A stretch of DNA of 64,000 nt from contig NZ_BMPY01000016.1 of NCBI RefSeq assembly GCF_014647835.1, positions 62,001 to 126,000 on the forward strand, written 5' to 3'. Each line of letters opens with the position of its first letter. The stretch's first letter is position 1. The notes beneath the pieces are model-generated. The model saw only the letters and a list, made by a program, of their open reading frames with translations. It searched no databases and was not told the origin of the DNA. The translations under genes were made by a program, and so were the position numbers. This document shows positions 24,315 to 33,109 of this stretch, one piece after another. The stretch comes from Microbispora rosea subsp. aerata. Its GTDB lineage: Bacteria > Actinomycetota > Actinomycetes > Streptosporangiales > Streptosporangiaceae.

Positions 24315-24695
24315 GGTCGAAGGACCGCGCGGACCGGGCAACGACACGGCAAGGGAACCGATGGTGGGTACCCATGACCGTGTCCCCTAAAGGTACACAG
24401 CGCCCAAGAATGGTGTAAACAGGACAAAACACGTCTTTACTTGGGCGGACTCGCCTCCGGCCCGGCGTCCCGGACGATCGCCCGCCCGGCTTGCCGGCAC
24501 CCCTGGCTAGACAGAAGGTGCAAACAGAGCGATCATCCCGATGAGCGAGACCGGTCCACGCAGTCCCCGCGACCTGCCCGGACCACCCCCACGCCGGCAC
24601 GTGCCTTCCGCCGACCGGGATCCCCTCGCGGTCCGCCGATGAGGGGGTTTGTAAGTTCGTCACCTGAGGCACCGACACGCACGCGAGGTGAGTCC
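24315..24695. other. divergent promoter region, no gene
   Basis: About 380 bp between the riboswitch and the flavin reductase. It includes an AT-richer stretch at 24395-24440 (GGTGTAAACAGGACAAAACA) that suits the lysozyme leader promoter. Nothing else is recognised. Confidence 0.55.
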
Positions 24696-25268
24696 ATGAC
24701 CGCTGCACCGGCCGACCCGGAGTTCACCGAGGCGGCGCCGCCCACGCCCGCCGAGTTCCGGCGCGCGCTGGGCATGTTCGCGACCGGCGTGACCGTGGTC
24801 ACCGGCCTCGACGCGGGCGAGCCGGTGGGATTCACCTGCCAGTCGTTCGCGTCGGTGTCCCTCGAACCCCCCTTGATCCTGTTCTGCGCGGACCACCGGG
24901 GCCGCGCCTGGCCGCGGATCAGGAGATCGGGCCGCTTCTGCGTGAACGTCCTCGGCGAGGATCAGACGGACCTGTGCGGCCGGTTCGGCTCCAGCAAGGG
25001 CGCCAAGTTCGCCGGGCTCGACTGGGACCTGTCGCGGTGGGGCGCCCCGGCGCTGCGCGGGGTGCTGCTGCGCGTCCACGGCGAGGTGCGCGACGTGCAC
25101 GTGGCCGGCGACCACGACGTGGTCATCGGCCTGGTCCGCGAGCTCGAACCCGTCGTCACCGAGCAGCGCCCGATGCTGTTCTTCCGCGGCCGGTTCGGCG
25201 TCGACCACGACGACCGGGCCGCCGCCCTCGGCCCCAACCTGTGGGGCTGGGGCGACCACTGGGGCTGA
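24696..25268 (+). CDS. flavin reductase of the HsaB/HpaC type
   Basis: 190 residues, ATG with GCGAGGTGAG upstream. This is the flavin-reductase split-barrel domain: FRRALGMFATGVTVVTG, the flavin-binding FTCQSFASVSLEPPLILFC, RFCVNVLGEDQ, RFGSSKGAKFAGLDW and the terminal LLFFRGRFG. It reduces free FMN or FAD with NAD(P)H for a partner oxygenase. The best match I recognise is HsaB, whose oxygenase HsaA has a homologue at 16173 in this window, 7.4 kb away and on the opposite strand. The gene is alone, with no oxygenase in its own transcript. Confidence 0.88.
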   Translation: MTAAPADPEFTEAAPPTPAEFRRALGMFATGVTVVTGLDAGEPVGFTCQSFASVSLEPPLILFCADHRGRAWPRIRRSGRFCVNVLGEDQTDLCGRFGSSKGAKFAGLDWDLSRWGAPALRGVLLRVHGEVRDVHVAGDHDVVIGLVRELEPVVTEQRPMLFFRGRFGVDHDDRAAALGPNLWGWGDHWG

Positions 25269-25372
25269 TCCCCGCCCGGCCGGCGGCCGCCCCGCTCTTC
25301 CCACCCGGGCCGTGATCGTTTCGTGACCTTGATAACCTACCTGCTCCATAAGGCGAGGGGATCGGGGGCCCG

Positions 25373-27058
25373 ATGGGGGAAGGGCGACGGTTACGACTCG
25401 GCGCGCCGCTGGACACGGCCGGGATCGTCCTCGCCGCGGCCTTCTTCTCCCTGTCGCTCACGCCGTCGCTGCTGCCCCGCCCCTGGCCGCTGCAGGGGAT
25501 CATCGCGGGCGTGCTCTCGGCCACCGGATATCTGGCCGGAGTGATCGCCGCCGCGCTCGTCCGCCCGCTCACGGCCCGCGTTCCGGCCGGGTGGCGCGAA
25601 GCGTGGCGGCGTACGGGACGGCGGCGGGTCCGGCGGCTGGTCGCGACGTTCGGCTGCGGTCTCGGCGCCGCCGCGCTGGTCCTCGGCGTGCGCGCGCAGC
25701 GGGACATCTACTTGCTGATGGGTCTGGACCCGCCGGAGCGGCTCGGCTACCTCGGCGTCCCGCTGCTCGCGGCGGCCCTGTTTGCGGCCCTGCTGGCCGC
25801 GGCCCGGGCGCTGCGGATCGCGGCGCGGGCGCTGGGCCGCCTCCTCGGGCGGTGGATCCCCGCGACGGCGGCGCAGTTCGCCGCGGGGCTCGGGGTGGGC
25901 CTGCTCGCCGTCTTCCTGACCGACGGCATCCTCACCGAGGCCCTGCTCAAAGGAGCCGACCGCAGCTTCGCCGCGATCAACACCGAGACCGCCCCCGGCG
26001 TCGCCCCGCCGACGGCCGCCACGCTGTCGGGCAGCCCTTCCTCTCTGATCTCCTGGGACTCCCTCGGGCTGGAGGGCCGCGCCTTCGTCGCCGACGCGCC
26101 GGGCGTGGACGAGCTGAGCCGCTTCGGCGGACGGCCCGCCGTCCCCCCGATCCGGGTCTACGCGGGGCTCGACTCCGCCGCGACCATCCGCGACAGGGCC
26201 GCCCTCGCCGTACGGGAACTGGAGCGGACCGGCGCGTTCGGCCGCAAGGTGCTCTGCGTGGTCACGACGACCGGCACCGGCTGGGTGGATCCGCAGGCGG
26301 CCGCCGCCCTGGAGTTCATGTACGGCGGCGACACCGCCGTGGTCGCCATGCAGTACTCCTACCTGCCGAGCTGGCTGTCGTTCCTGGTCGACCGGGAACG
26401 CGCGACGGCGGCCGGGCGCGAGCTGTTCGAGCAGGTGTACGCCCGGTGGTCGGCGCTGCCCGCGGGCAAGCGGCCGAAGCTGCTGGTCTTCGGGGAGAGC
26501 CTCGGGGCCTTCGGCGCGGAGTCGGCGTTCGCCGACGACGGCGACCTGCGCAAGCGCACCGACGGCGCGCTGTTCGTCGGGCCGCCGGACAGCAGCGCCC
26601 TGTGGCGGCGGTTCGTCGACGGCCGCGACCCGGGCAGCAGGGAGGCGCTGCCCGTCTACCGGGACGGCGAGACGGTCCGCTTCGCCAACCGCCCCTCGGA
26701 TCTGGACCTCCCGGCGTCCCCCTGGAACGCGCCGCGGGTCGTCTATCTCCAGCACCCCTCCGACCCGATCGTGTGGTGGTCGCCCCGGCTCGTCCTCTCC
26801 CGGCCGGACTGGCTGGAGGAGCGGCGCGGCGACGACGTGCTGCCATGGATCCGGTGGTATCCGTTCGTCACGTTCTGGCAGATCACCGCCGACCTGGCCT
26901 TCTCCCTGGAGGCGCCGCCGGGGCACGGCCACGACTACGACGGCGAGGTCGTCGCCGCGTGGGCCGAGATCGCGCCGCCGGAGGGGTGGGACGACGCGCG
27001 GACCACGGCGCTGACCACGCTGCTGGCGGGCCGTACGACCCGGTCGGAGGCGCAGTGA
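25373..27058 (+). CDS. integral-membrane alpha/beta-hydrolase-like protein (PF10081/PF15420 type)
   Basis: 561 residues. The N-terminal 190 residues contain four or five membrane helices beginning AGIVLAAAFFSLSLTPSLLPRPWPLQG, the hallmark of the Abhydrolase_9 N-terminal domain. The C-terminal 350 residues lie outside and carry the signature region IRVYAGLDSAATIRDRAALA, then LLVFGESLGAFGAESAF with nucleophile Ser in GESLG, and VYLQHPSDPIVWWS. The family is confined largely to actinobacteria, is predicted to act on an extracytoplasmic ester, and has no known substrate. Starts at ATG 25373 with GAGGGG upstream. Confidence 0.88.
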   Translation: MGEGRRLRLGAPLDTAGIVLAAAFFSLSLTPSLLPRPWPLQGIIAGVLSATGYLAGVIAAALVRPLTARVPAGWREAWRRTGRRRVRRLVATFGCGLGAAALVLGVRAQRDIYLLMGLDPPERLGYLGVPLLAAALFAALLAAARALRIAARALGRLLGRWIPATAAQFAAGLGVGLLAVFLTDGILTEALLKGADRSFAAINTETAPGVAPPTAATLSGSPSSLISWDSLGLEGRAFVADAPGVDELSRFGGRPAVPPIRVYAGLDSAATIRDRAALAVRELERTGAFGRKVLCVVTTTGTGWVDPQAAAALEFMYGGDTAVVAMQYSYLPSWLSFLVDRERATAAGRELFEQVYARWSALPAGKRPKLLVFGESLGAFGAESAFADDGDLRKRTDGALFVGPPDSSALWRRFVDGRDPGSREALPVYRDGETVRFANRPSDLDLPASPWNAPRVVYLQHPSDPIVWWSPRLVLSRPDWLEERRGDDVLPWIRWYPFVTFWQITADLAFSLEAPPGHGHDYDGEVVAAWAEIAPPEGWDDARTTALTTLLAGRTTRSEAQ

Positions 27059-27069
27059 GCCGAGCGGCG

Positions 27070-27087
27070 GGCCGCCTCGGGGCGGCC
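27070..27087. terminator. short hairpin between converging genes
   Basis: GGCCGCC and GGCGGCC form a 7-bp stem with a four-base loop just after the membrane hydrolase stop and before the end of the converging peptidase gene. Confidence 0.45.
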
Positions 27088-27122
27088 GTGAGCCGCCGCC
27101 GAGGCGCTCGCCGTCCGGGCCT

Positions 27123-28397
27123 CTACCAGTTGGCCGGCAGCCCGGGGGTGGTCGGGGGAAGGGGCCGGTTCTTCGGGTGGATGACGTACACGATCCCGCC
27201 GCTGCCGGTGCTGCGCAGCCAGACGTTCTCGAAGTTGGCCCGCGGGTAGACGCGGCGGACCGCCTCGTTGCCGGGCGACGCGGGGTCGTTGGCGATCACG
27301 TCGCCGTCGGCGGTGAAGCCGATGACGACCATCAGGTGGCCGTTGGTGCCGTATCCCGCGCCGGGGAGCTCCTCCGCTTTGAACGACTGCGAGGTGACGA
27401 CCGGGATGCCGGCCCGGATCAGCCGCTCCATCTCGGTCAGCGAGCGCAGCCGGGTGACGAACCCCTCGAGGCCGTACCGCCCGGCGTACGCGGTGTTGAA
27501 CGGCCAGTTGCCCGCCCCCTGGTAGGCGTAGTCGTAGGTGTGCCGGGCGGCGTAGTCGACCTCGGGGTCGGGGTCGGAGGGGTCCACCCACGACGTGTCC
27601 TGCCTGCTCGGCCACTTGCCCCAGTAGCCGAGGACCATGGTGGTCGAGGTCGGGCTGCACCACGCCTCTCCCCCGCCGTCCCACTCGGGGTAGTGGCCCT
27701 CGTGGACGTTCTGCGAGCGCCGGGGCACGGGCAGCTCGACGCCCCAGGCGATGCCGCCGGGGCTCACCGGGACGGTCGCCCGGTCGGGCACGGCGGAGGC
27801 CATCGCTCCGAGCGCGCGCACGACCGGCCTCACCGGCGAGCCCGGCGTGCGATAGAGCGTGACGCGCAGCTGGTAGGAGGTGATGGCCTTGCCCGCCGCG
27901 GCCACGAACGTGTCGACCGCGACGGTGCCGTCGGCGTCGCGCTGCCCGGGCACCGACGTGCGGCGGATGTCCTCGTCGCCGTACGCCCATCGGCCGAGCA
28001 CATACCACTTGGTCAGCCCGGCGGCGTGGCGGCCGCGCATCTCGACCTGCAGCCAGCTTCCGGCCGGGACGTCGGCGTTCCAGGACGCCACCAGCTCGGT
28101 GGCGGCGAACCCGATCCGCTGCTCGGGGCCGGTCCACCGGGCGTACTCCCAGGTCTTGGTCCCCAGGGCGTCGGTGTAGGAGACGGTGCCCACGGGAGCG
28201 GCGAAGGACAGGGCGCCGCCCGCCTTGACGCCCTCCCGCGTGCCGGGGCCGAAGTGGGCCCGCTGGTAGACGACGTCGACGGCGGCCGACGACGGCGGTT
28301 TGGTCACGGCCTCGGCGGCCGCGGCGGTCGCGGCGAGGGGGGACGCGGTAAGGACGGCGGACAGCAACACGGGTAAAAACACGCTCGGCACACGCAT
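27123..28397 (-). CDS. secreted C39-family cysteine peptidase-like protein
   Basis: 424 residues with signal peptide (FLPVLLSAVLTASPLAATAAAA). Residues 30-215 are a beta-rich region with WEYARWTGPEQRIGF-type strands, an N-terminal domain common in actinobacterial members. Residues 220-410 are a Peptidase_C39_2 papain-like domain: the active-site Cys in EAWCSPTSTTMVL, His in GTNGHLMVVIGF and Asp in VIANDPAS. These are secreted peptidases or peptidase-like proteins; unlike bacteriocin-processing C39 domains, no ABC transporter is attached. ATG 28397 has GAGGTGAG upstream. Confidence 0.87.
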   Translation of the reverse strand: MRVPSVFLPVLLSAVLTASPLAATAAAAEAVTKPPSSAAVDVVYQRAHFGPGTREGVKAGGALSFAAPVGTVSYTDALGTKTWEYARWTGPEQRIGFAATELVASWNADVPAGSWLQVEMRGRHAAGLTKWYVLGRWAYGDEDIRRTSVPGQRDADGTVAVDTFVAAAGKAITSYQLRVTLYRTPGSPVRPVVRALGAMASAVPDRATVPVSPGGIAWGVELPVPRRSQNVHEGHYPEWDGGGEAWCSPTSTTMVLGYWGKWPSRQDTSWVDPSDPDPEVDYAARHTYDYAYQGAGNWPFNTAYAGRYGLEGFVTRLRSLTEMERLIRAGIPVVTSQSFKAEELPGAGYGTNGHLMVVIGFTADGDVIANDPASPGNEAVRRVYPRANFENVWLRSTGSGGIVYVIHPKNRPLPPTTPGLPANW

Positions 28398-28615
28398 GGC
28401 TCACCTCGGGGTCTTGTCGGCGCCCTCGACGGTAGAGTTCGCGGCCCGTCCGCGCATCGGCAGGAATACGTATCCGCCGCCGGGCCCGGCGAAATCGCGC
28501 CGGATTGCACGACGAGTCATGTCAAACCTCGTTATTCACATGCGTTACGGCGCTTTGCCGATATTTTGCGAACTATCACCCAAATGGCCCGAATAGTCAT
28601 GGCACGCTGATTCGC

Positions 28616-29491
28616 ATGTTCGGTCGCAAGCTTTCCCTTGGTGCCCCCTTGGCGGCCTTTGCCCTGATCACGGGGGTGGCGTCCCCGCTTGTCGCCCCTC
28701 CCGCGCTGGCCGCTCCCGCCCCGGCAGGGCACGTTTCCACGTACGCGCCGGCGGAGCCGCGCGTGTACGGGCGGGCGGTCTATCTCCTGGACGCCACGAC
28801 CGGGCGCGAACTGCTGGACAAGAACGCCGGAAAGCGCATGCCGGTCGCCAGCCTGACCAAGGTGATGACCGCGTACATCATCCTGCGCGAGGCGAACCTC
28901 GACGACGAGATCCAGATCAAGCGCGAGGACGTCGAGTACGCCTGGGACAACGACGGCACCACGGCCGACCTCGAACCCGGCGACACCCTGCCGGTCCGCG
29001 AGCTGCTGTACGCCCTGATGCTGCCCTCCGGCGCGGACGCCGCGCACGCCCTGGCCCGCGTGTACGGCCCCGGCGTTCCGGGTTTCGTCGCCAAGATGAA
29101 CGCGACCGCGCGCGAGCTCGGGCTGAACGACACCCTCTACGTCAACGCCGACGGGCTTCCGACGTCCCGCGGCGACGGCTACTCCACCGCCCGCGACCAG
29201 GCCAGGCTCGCGGAGATCGCGCTGCGGAACCCGATCTTCAAGGAGATCACCTCGGCCAGCGAGCACTCGACCGAGGACGGCCGGTACGACTGGTACAACA
29301 CCAATCACATGCTCCACCTGCCGGGCGCGATCGGGGTGAAGACCGGCTCCACCAACGCCGCCGGGTTCTGCCTGGCCTTCGCCGCCGACCGGGGCGGCCA
29401 CCGGCTGATCGGGATCATCCTCGGCGAGGACGTCGCCGGCCGCCGCTGGGACACCGCGGAGAGGCTGCTCGACTGGGCGTCCGACCGCTGA
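28616..29491 (+). CDS. D-alanyl-D-alanine carboxypeptidase (PBP5-type, peptidase S11)
   Basis: 291 residues. A signal peptide (KLSLGAPLAAFALITGVASP) is followed by the S11 serine-peptidase domain. The active-site SxxK is SLTK in PVASLTKVMTAYI; the second motif is SGADAAHAL, where many homologues have SGN; the third is KTG in VKTGSTNAAG. It trims the terminal D-Ala of peptidoglycan stem peptides. There is no C-terminal amphipathic helix or membrane anchor, so it is probably released. ATG 28616 is taken because the signal peptide starts there; the preceding 60 bp are AT-richer and may contain the promoter. Confidence 0.93.
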   Translation: MFGRKLSLGAPLAAFALITGVASPLVAPPALAAPAPAGHVSTYAPAEPRVYGRAVYLLDATTGRELLDKNAGKRMPVASLTKVMTAYIILREANLDDEIQIKREDVEYAWDNDGTTADLEPGDTLPVRELLYALMLPSGADAAHALARVYGPGVPGFVAKMNATARELGLNDTLYVNADGLPTSRGDGYSTARDQARLAEIALRNPIFKEITSASEHSTEDGRYDWYNTNHMLHLPGAIGVKTGSTNAAGFCLAFAADRGGHRLIGIILGEDVAGRRWDTAERLLDWASDR

Positions 29492-29664
29492 AAAAGCGGC
29501 CCGCGGCCGCGCACGACGCGGGGCCGGGGCCGCGCAATACCCCGGCGGGCGAGAAAAAGGGGTCTTTCCCTATCGGTCAATCCCGGTTAAGTTCCCGATC
29601 AGTGTCCATCGGGGGCCTCACCACCAGACCGTTCGGACCGTCATTGGACCCGAAGGAGAGCCCA

Positions 29665-31218
29665 ATGCGCGCCTCGCTCGGCATGCGGGCCGCCGTCGCC
29701 ACCGCGGCGTCCGCCCTCGTGTTTCCCCTCCTGCCGGCCGCACCGGCGAACGCCGATCCCGACCCCGGGAAGATCGCGCAGACGGTGGTCGCGTCGGCGG
29801 TGAAGAAGCACCTGCGCAAGCTGCAGGAGATCGCGAACGCCAACGGCGGCACCCGCGCCGCGGGCACCCCCGGATTCGCCGCCTCCCGCGACTACGTCGC
29901 CGGGGTGCTGAAGAAGGCCGGTTACAAGGTGACCCTGCAGGAGTTCGACTTCCCGTTCTTCAAGGAGAACTCCACCGCCGTCCTCCAGCGGACCGCTCCC
30001 TCGCCCAAGACGTACGCGCCCACCCCGCCTGACGGCAGCAGCGTCGGCGACTTCGCCACGATGACCTACTCCGGGTCCGGAGACGTCACCGCGGCCGTCC
30101 ACAACGTCGACCTCGTGCTTCCTCCCGGCGCCGAGGCCAACACGTCGAACTCCGGGTGCGAGGCGGACGACTTCGCCGGCTTCCCGGCCGGCGCGGTCGC
30201 GCTGGTGCAGCGCGGCACCTGCACCTTCCAGGTGAAGGCCGAGAACGCCCAGGCCGCGGGCGCGTCCGCCGTGATCATCATGAACGAGGGCCAGCCCGGG
30301 CGCACCGACACCCTGCAGGGCACGCTGGGCGAGCCCACCGTGCACATCCCCGTCGTGGGCGCGAGCTTCGCGGTCGGGCAGGAGCTGGCCGCGGCCGGGA
30401 CGTCCGTGCGGGTGAAGACCGACACCACCAGCGAGATCCGCAAGACCCACAACGTCATCGCCGACTCGCGGTGGGGCGACAAGAACAAGGTGGTGCAGCT
30501 CGGGGCGCACCTGGACAGCGTGGTCCCGGGCCCGGGCATCAACGACAACGGCTCCGGCAGCGCCGCGATCCTGGAGGTCGCCACCGTCTTCGGCAAGATC
30601 CCGACCAGGAACGCGCTGCGCTTCTCCTTCTGGAGCGCCGAGGAGCTCGGCCTGCTCGGCTCGGAGCACTACGTCGCGAGCCTGTCCCCCGCCGACCTGG
30701 CGAAGATCAAGCTGTACCTGAACTTCGACATGATCGCCTCGCCTAACTACGCGCTGAAGATCTACGACGGCGACGACTCCGACGCCACCGGCGCCGGCCC
30801 CGGCCCCGAGGGCTCCGACGAGATCGAGAAGCTCTTCCAGAAGTACTTCGACGCGCTCCGTCAGCGCCACGTCGGCACCGACTTCGACGGGCGGTCGGAC
30901 TACGGCCCCTTCATCGCGGCGGGCATCCCGTCCGGCGGCCTGTTCACCGGTGCCGAGGGCGTCAAGACGCCCGAGGAGCAGGCGATGTTCGGCGGCACCG
31001 CCGGCCAGGCGTACGACCCCTGCTACCACCAGGCCTGCGACACCATCGCCAACATCAACGACAAGGCCCTCGCGCTGAACACCGGCGCGATCGCCACCGC
31101 CGCCGCCGTCTACGGCTTCAGCCGGGATCTGCCCGGCCCGGACAACCGCACCACCCGGGTGGCCGCCCGCACCGCCGCGGCCCACGCCGGCCACGCGCAC
31201 GGCGCGCCCGCCCGGTGA
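29665..31218 (+). CDS. secreted M28 zinc aminopeptidase with PA domain
   Basis: 517 residues, ATG with GAAGGAGAG upstream. After a signal peptide (VATAASALVFPLLPAAPANA), residues 35-125 begin the M28 fold. A protease-associated insert follows (GFPAGAVALVQRGTCTFQVK), then the zinc core: His in LGAHLDSV, bridging Asp in INDNGSGSA, the catalytic Glu pair in SAEELGLLGSEHY, Asp in LNFDMIASP and His in CYHQACDT. It resembles the Streptomyces griseus aminopeptidase (SGAP) group, which removes large hydrophobic N-terminal residues from peptides outside the cell. The C-terminus is an Ala/His tail (AAHAGHAHGAPAR). Confidence 0.93.
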   Translation: MRASLGMRAAVATAASALVFPLLPAAPANADPDPGKIAQTVVASAVKKHLRKLQEIANANGGTRAAGTPGFAASRDYVAGVLKKAGYKVTLQEFDFPFFKENSTAVLQRTAPSPKTYAPTPPDGSSVGDFATMTYSGSGDVTAAVHNVDLVLPPGAEANTSNSGCEADDFAGFPAGAVALVQRGTCTFQVKAENAQAAGASAVIIMNEGQPGRTDTLQGTLGEPTVHIPVVGASFAVGQELAAAGTSVRVKTDTTSEIRKTHNVIADSRWGDKNKVVQLGAHLDSVVPGPGINDNGSGSAAILEVATVFGKIPTRNALRFSFWSAEELGLLGSEHYVASLSPADLAKIKLYLNFDMIASPNYALKIYDGDDSDATGAGPGPEGSDEIEKLFQKYFDALRQRHVGTDFDGRSDYGPFIAAGIPSGGLFTGAEGVKTPEEQAMFGGTAGQAYDPCYHQACDTIANINDKALALNTGAIATAAAVYGFSRDLPGPDNRTTRVAARTAAAHAGHAHGAPAR

Positions 31219-31237
31219 TTCCCGCACAGTGACCGTC

Positions 31238-31268
31238 GGCCCCGCCGGGACACCCGTCCGGCGGGGCC
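31238..31268 (+). terminator. terminator after the aminopeptidase gene
   Basis: GGCCCCGCCGG pairs with CCGGCGGGGCC, 11 bp perfect with a nine-base loop, followed by TT. It also lies at the end of the converging LPMO gene and may serve both. Confidence 0.8.
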
Positions 31269-31282
31269 TTCTCACGCGGGCG

Positions 31283-31942
31283 TCAGCTCGTGAAGTTCAC
31301 GTCGCTGCAGAAGAAGAACGTCTGGTCCATGTGCGAGGCCTGCCAGATCGTGTAGATCACGGCCCGGCCGCTGCGGCCCGACGTGCTGAGGTTGACGGTG
31401 TAGTACTCCCCGGGGGCGTACCTGCCGGTCTTGGCGAGCAGCTGCAGGTCGCTCCAGCGGACCTTCTGCCGCGTCGGGTCGAAGCCCGGCTTGGTGACGT
31501 AGACCATCAGGTAGTCCGCGCCGTGACGGGCCTGATCCCACAGCCTGATCGTGAAGTTGTTGCGGATGTTCGCCGCCTTCCAGTCGCCGGGGACGTCCAT
31601 GGCGTCGTACCGGCCGTTCTCCGCGTGGCCGCCGCCGCACAGCGTGCCGTCCGGGATGGCGGCCTGGAAGTTGCCGCCCAGATACTCGCGGTAGAGGCCG
31701 TTCCAGTTCCACATGGCGTTCGGGTTTGCCTGCCACGCCTGCCAGCACATCGGGTCCTGCTGAGCCATGGACGGGTTCTGGAAGTCGCTGCCCCAGCGCA
31801 GCCAGCAGCCGTAGTTGCGGGAGGCCGGGTCGACGACCGATCCGTGGGCGTTGGCGGCGCCCGCCCAGGCGACCAGGCAGGCGGCCGACGCGGACAGCAG
31901 GGCCGTGAGGCGAAACGCCCAGCGGCGGGGACGTGCGTGCAT
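31283..31942 (-). CDS. AA10 lytic polysaccharide monooxygenase, copy 1
   Basis: 219 residues. The signal peptide ends ...AGAANA and cleavage exposes HGSVVDPASRNYGC, putting the copper-binding His at the mature N-terminus as the histidine brace requires. The second copper His is in QARHGADYLMVYVTKPGFD and the axial Phe in DVNF. Cysteines pair as in AA10 (YGCW/PMCW, LCGG/FFCS). AA10 enzymes oxidatively cleave crystalline cellulose or chitin. There is no binding module. A CebR-type operator 43 bp upstream favours cellulose as inducer. It is a tandem paralogue of the gene at 32208, with nearly identical leader sequence. Confidence 0.95.
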   Translation of the reverse strand: MHARPRRWAFRLTALLSASAACLVAWAGAANAHGSVVDPASRNYGCWLRWGSDFQNPSMAQQDPMCWQAWQANPNAMWNWNGLYREYLGGNFQAAIPDGTLCGGGHAENGRYDAMDVPGDWKAANIRNNFTIRLWDQARHGADYLMVYVTKPGFDPTRQKVRWSDLQLLAKTGRYAPGEYYTVNLSTSGRSGRAVIYTIWQASHMDQTFFFCSDVNFTS

Positions 31943-31984
31943 TGTCGGATCTCCATCTTCCGGTGGGGGGATTCCGGGCGAGAT

Positions 31985-31998
31985 GGGGAGCGCTCCCC
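31985..31998 (-). promoter_or_regulatory. CebR operator of LPMO copy 1
   Basis: GGGGAGCGCTCCCC is a perfect palindrome and matches the CebR consensus TGGGAGCGCTCCCA in the central 12 bases. CebR represses cellulose-utilisation genes until cello-oligosaccharide is present. Confidence 0.85.
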
Positions 31999-32141
31999 GA
32001 CGTTTGCCAGGGATGCTAGTTCACCGGTGTTTGTTTGACTATCCGACCAACTTGTGTCACGACGATAAAAGCCCCTGCCTCGGCTTTCTCAGGGATGGGG
32101 GCGGACAAAGCGTGCACCTTTCATTTCCCGCCGAGGGCAGA

Positions 32142-32176
32142 GGGCGGGCCCGCGCGCTCGCGCACCGGGCCCGCCC
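32142..32176 (-). terminator. terminator of LPMO copy 2
   Basis: GGGCGGGCCCG pairs with CGGGCCCGCCC (11 bp, perfect, 13-base loop), 31 bp downstream of the second LPMO stop. Its presence implies that each LPMO gene is its own transcript. Confidence 0.8.
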
Positions 32177-32207
32177 CAGCGTCCGGCCGAAGCCGATCAG
32201 CGCGGCG

Positions 32208-32879
32208 TCAGCTCGTGAAGTTCACGTCGCTGCACAGGAAGTACGCCTGGTCCATGTGCGAGGCCTGCCAGATCGTGTAGACGACGGCCCGGCCGCTGCG
32301 CCCGGACGTGCTGACGTTGATCGAGTAGTTCTCGCTGGGGGCGTACCGCCCGGTCCTGGTCAGCAACTGCAGGTCGTTCCACGTCAGAGGCTGCCGGGTC
32401 GGGTCGAAGCCCGGCTTGGTGACGTAGACCAGGAAGTAGTCGGCGCCGTGGCGCGCCTGGTCGTAGAGCCTGACGGTGAAGTTGTTGCGGATGTTCGTCG
32501 CCTTCCAGTCGCCGACCGCGTCCAGCGCGTTGTAGCGGCCGCCTTCCGCGTGGCCGCCGCTGCAGAGCTGGCCGTTCGGGATGGCGGCCTGGAAGTTGCC
32601 GCCGAGCCCGTCGCGGTAAAGGCCGTTCCAGTTCCACATGGCGTTCGGGTTGGCCTGCCACGCCTGCCAGCACATCGGGTCCTGCTGGGCCATGGACGGG
32701 TTCAGGTGGTCGTTGCCCCAGCGCAGCCAGCAGCCGTAGTTGCGGGAGGCCGGGTCGACGACCGATCCGTGGGCGGAGGCCGTGCCCGTCCAGGTGGCCA
32801 GGCAGGCGGCCGACGCGGACAGCAGGGCCGTGAGGCGGACGGCCCAGCGGCGTACGCGGGGACGTGATTGGGTGTGCAC
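32208..32879 (-). CDS. AA10 lytic polysaccharide monooxygenase, copy 2
   Basis: 223 residues from the GTG at 32879, which shares the GGAGATCCGACA leader with copy 1. Mature protein begins HGSVVDPASRNYGC after ...TGTASA. The second copper His is in QARHGADYFLVYVTKPGFD and the axial Phe in DVNF. Nearly every core residue matches copy 1; differences concentrate in YREYLGG versus YRDGLGG, TLCGGG versus QLCSGG, and surface loops, so the pair may differ in substrate face or oxidation site. Preceded by its own CebR operator. Clearly a gene duplication that included the promoter. Confidence 0.95.
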   Translation of the reverse strand: MHTQSRPRVRRWAVRLTALLSASAACLATWTGTASAHGSVVDPASRNYGCWLRWGNDHLNPSMAQQDPMCWQAWQANPNAMWNWNGLYRDGLGGNFQAAIPNGQLCSGGHAEGGRYNALDAVGDWKATNIRNNFTVRLYDQARHGADYFLVYVTKPGFDPTRQPLTWNDLQLLTRTGRYAPSENYSINVSTSGRSGRAVVYTIWQASHMDQAYFLCSDVNFTS

Positions 32880-32918
32880 TGTCGGATCTCCATCTTCCGG
32901 TGGGGGTTCCGGGCCAGA

Positions 32919-32932
32919 TGGGAGCGCTCCCT
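32919..32932 (-). promoter_or_regulatory. CebR operator of LPMO copy 2
   Basis: TGGGAGCGCTCCCT differs from the 14-bp CebR consensus only at the last base. It lies 40 bp upstream of the GTG start, the same spacing as in copy 1. Confidence 0.88.
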
Positions 32933-33109
32933 GAGGTTGCTGCGATCGTAGCTGACACACCACAGTCGGCAACTCTGACATGTCAAGTCCGGAGTCGGGC
33001 GCGGGCCGGCCCGTCCCGGCGCGGCCCCGGGATCACCGCCCCGACCTGCGCGTTCGCCCCGCGTGGAAGCCGGCGGCGGGCACCCCCTATGCCGTGTACC
33101 TTTCAAACC

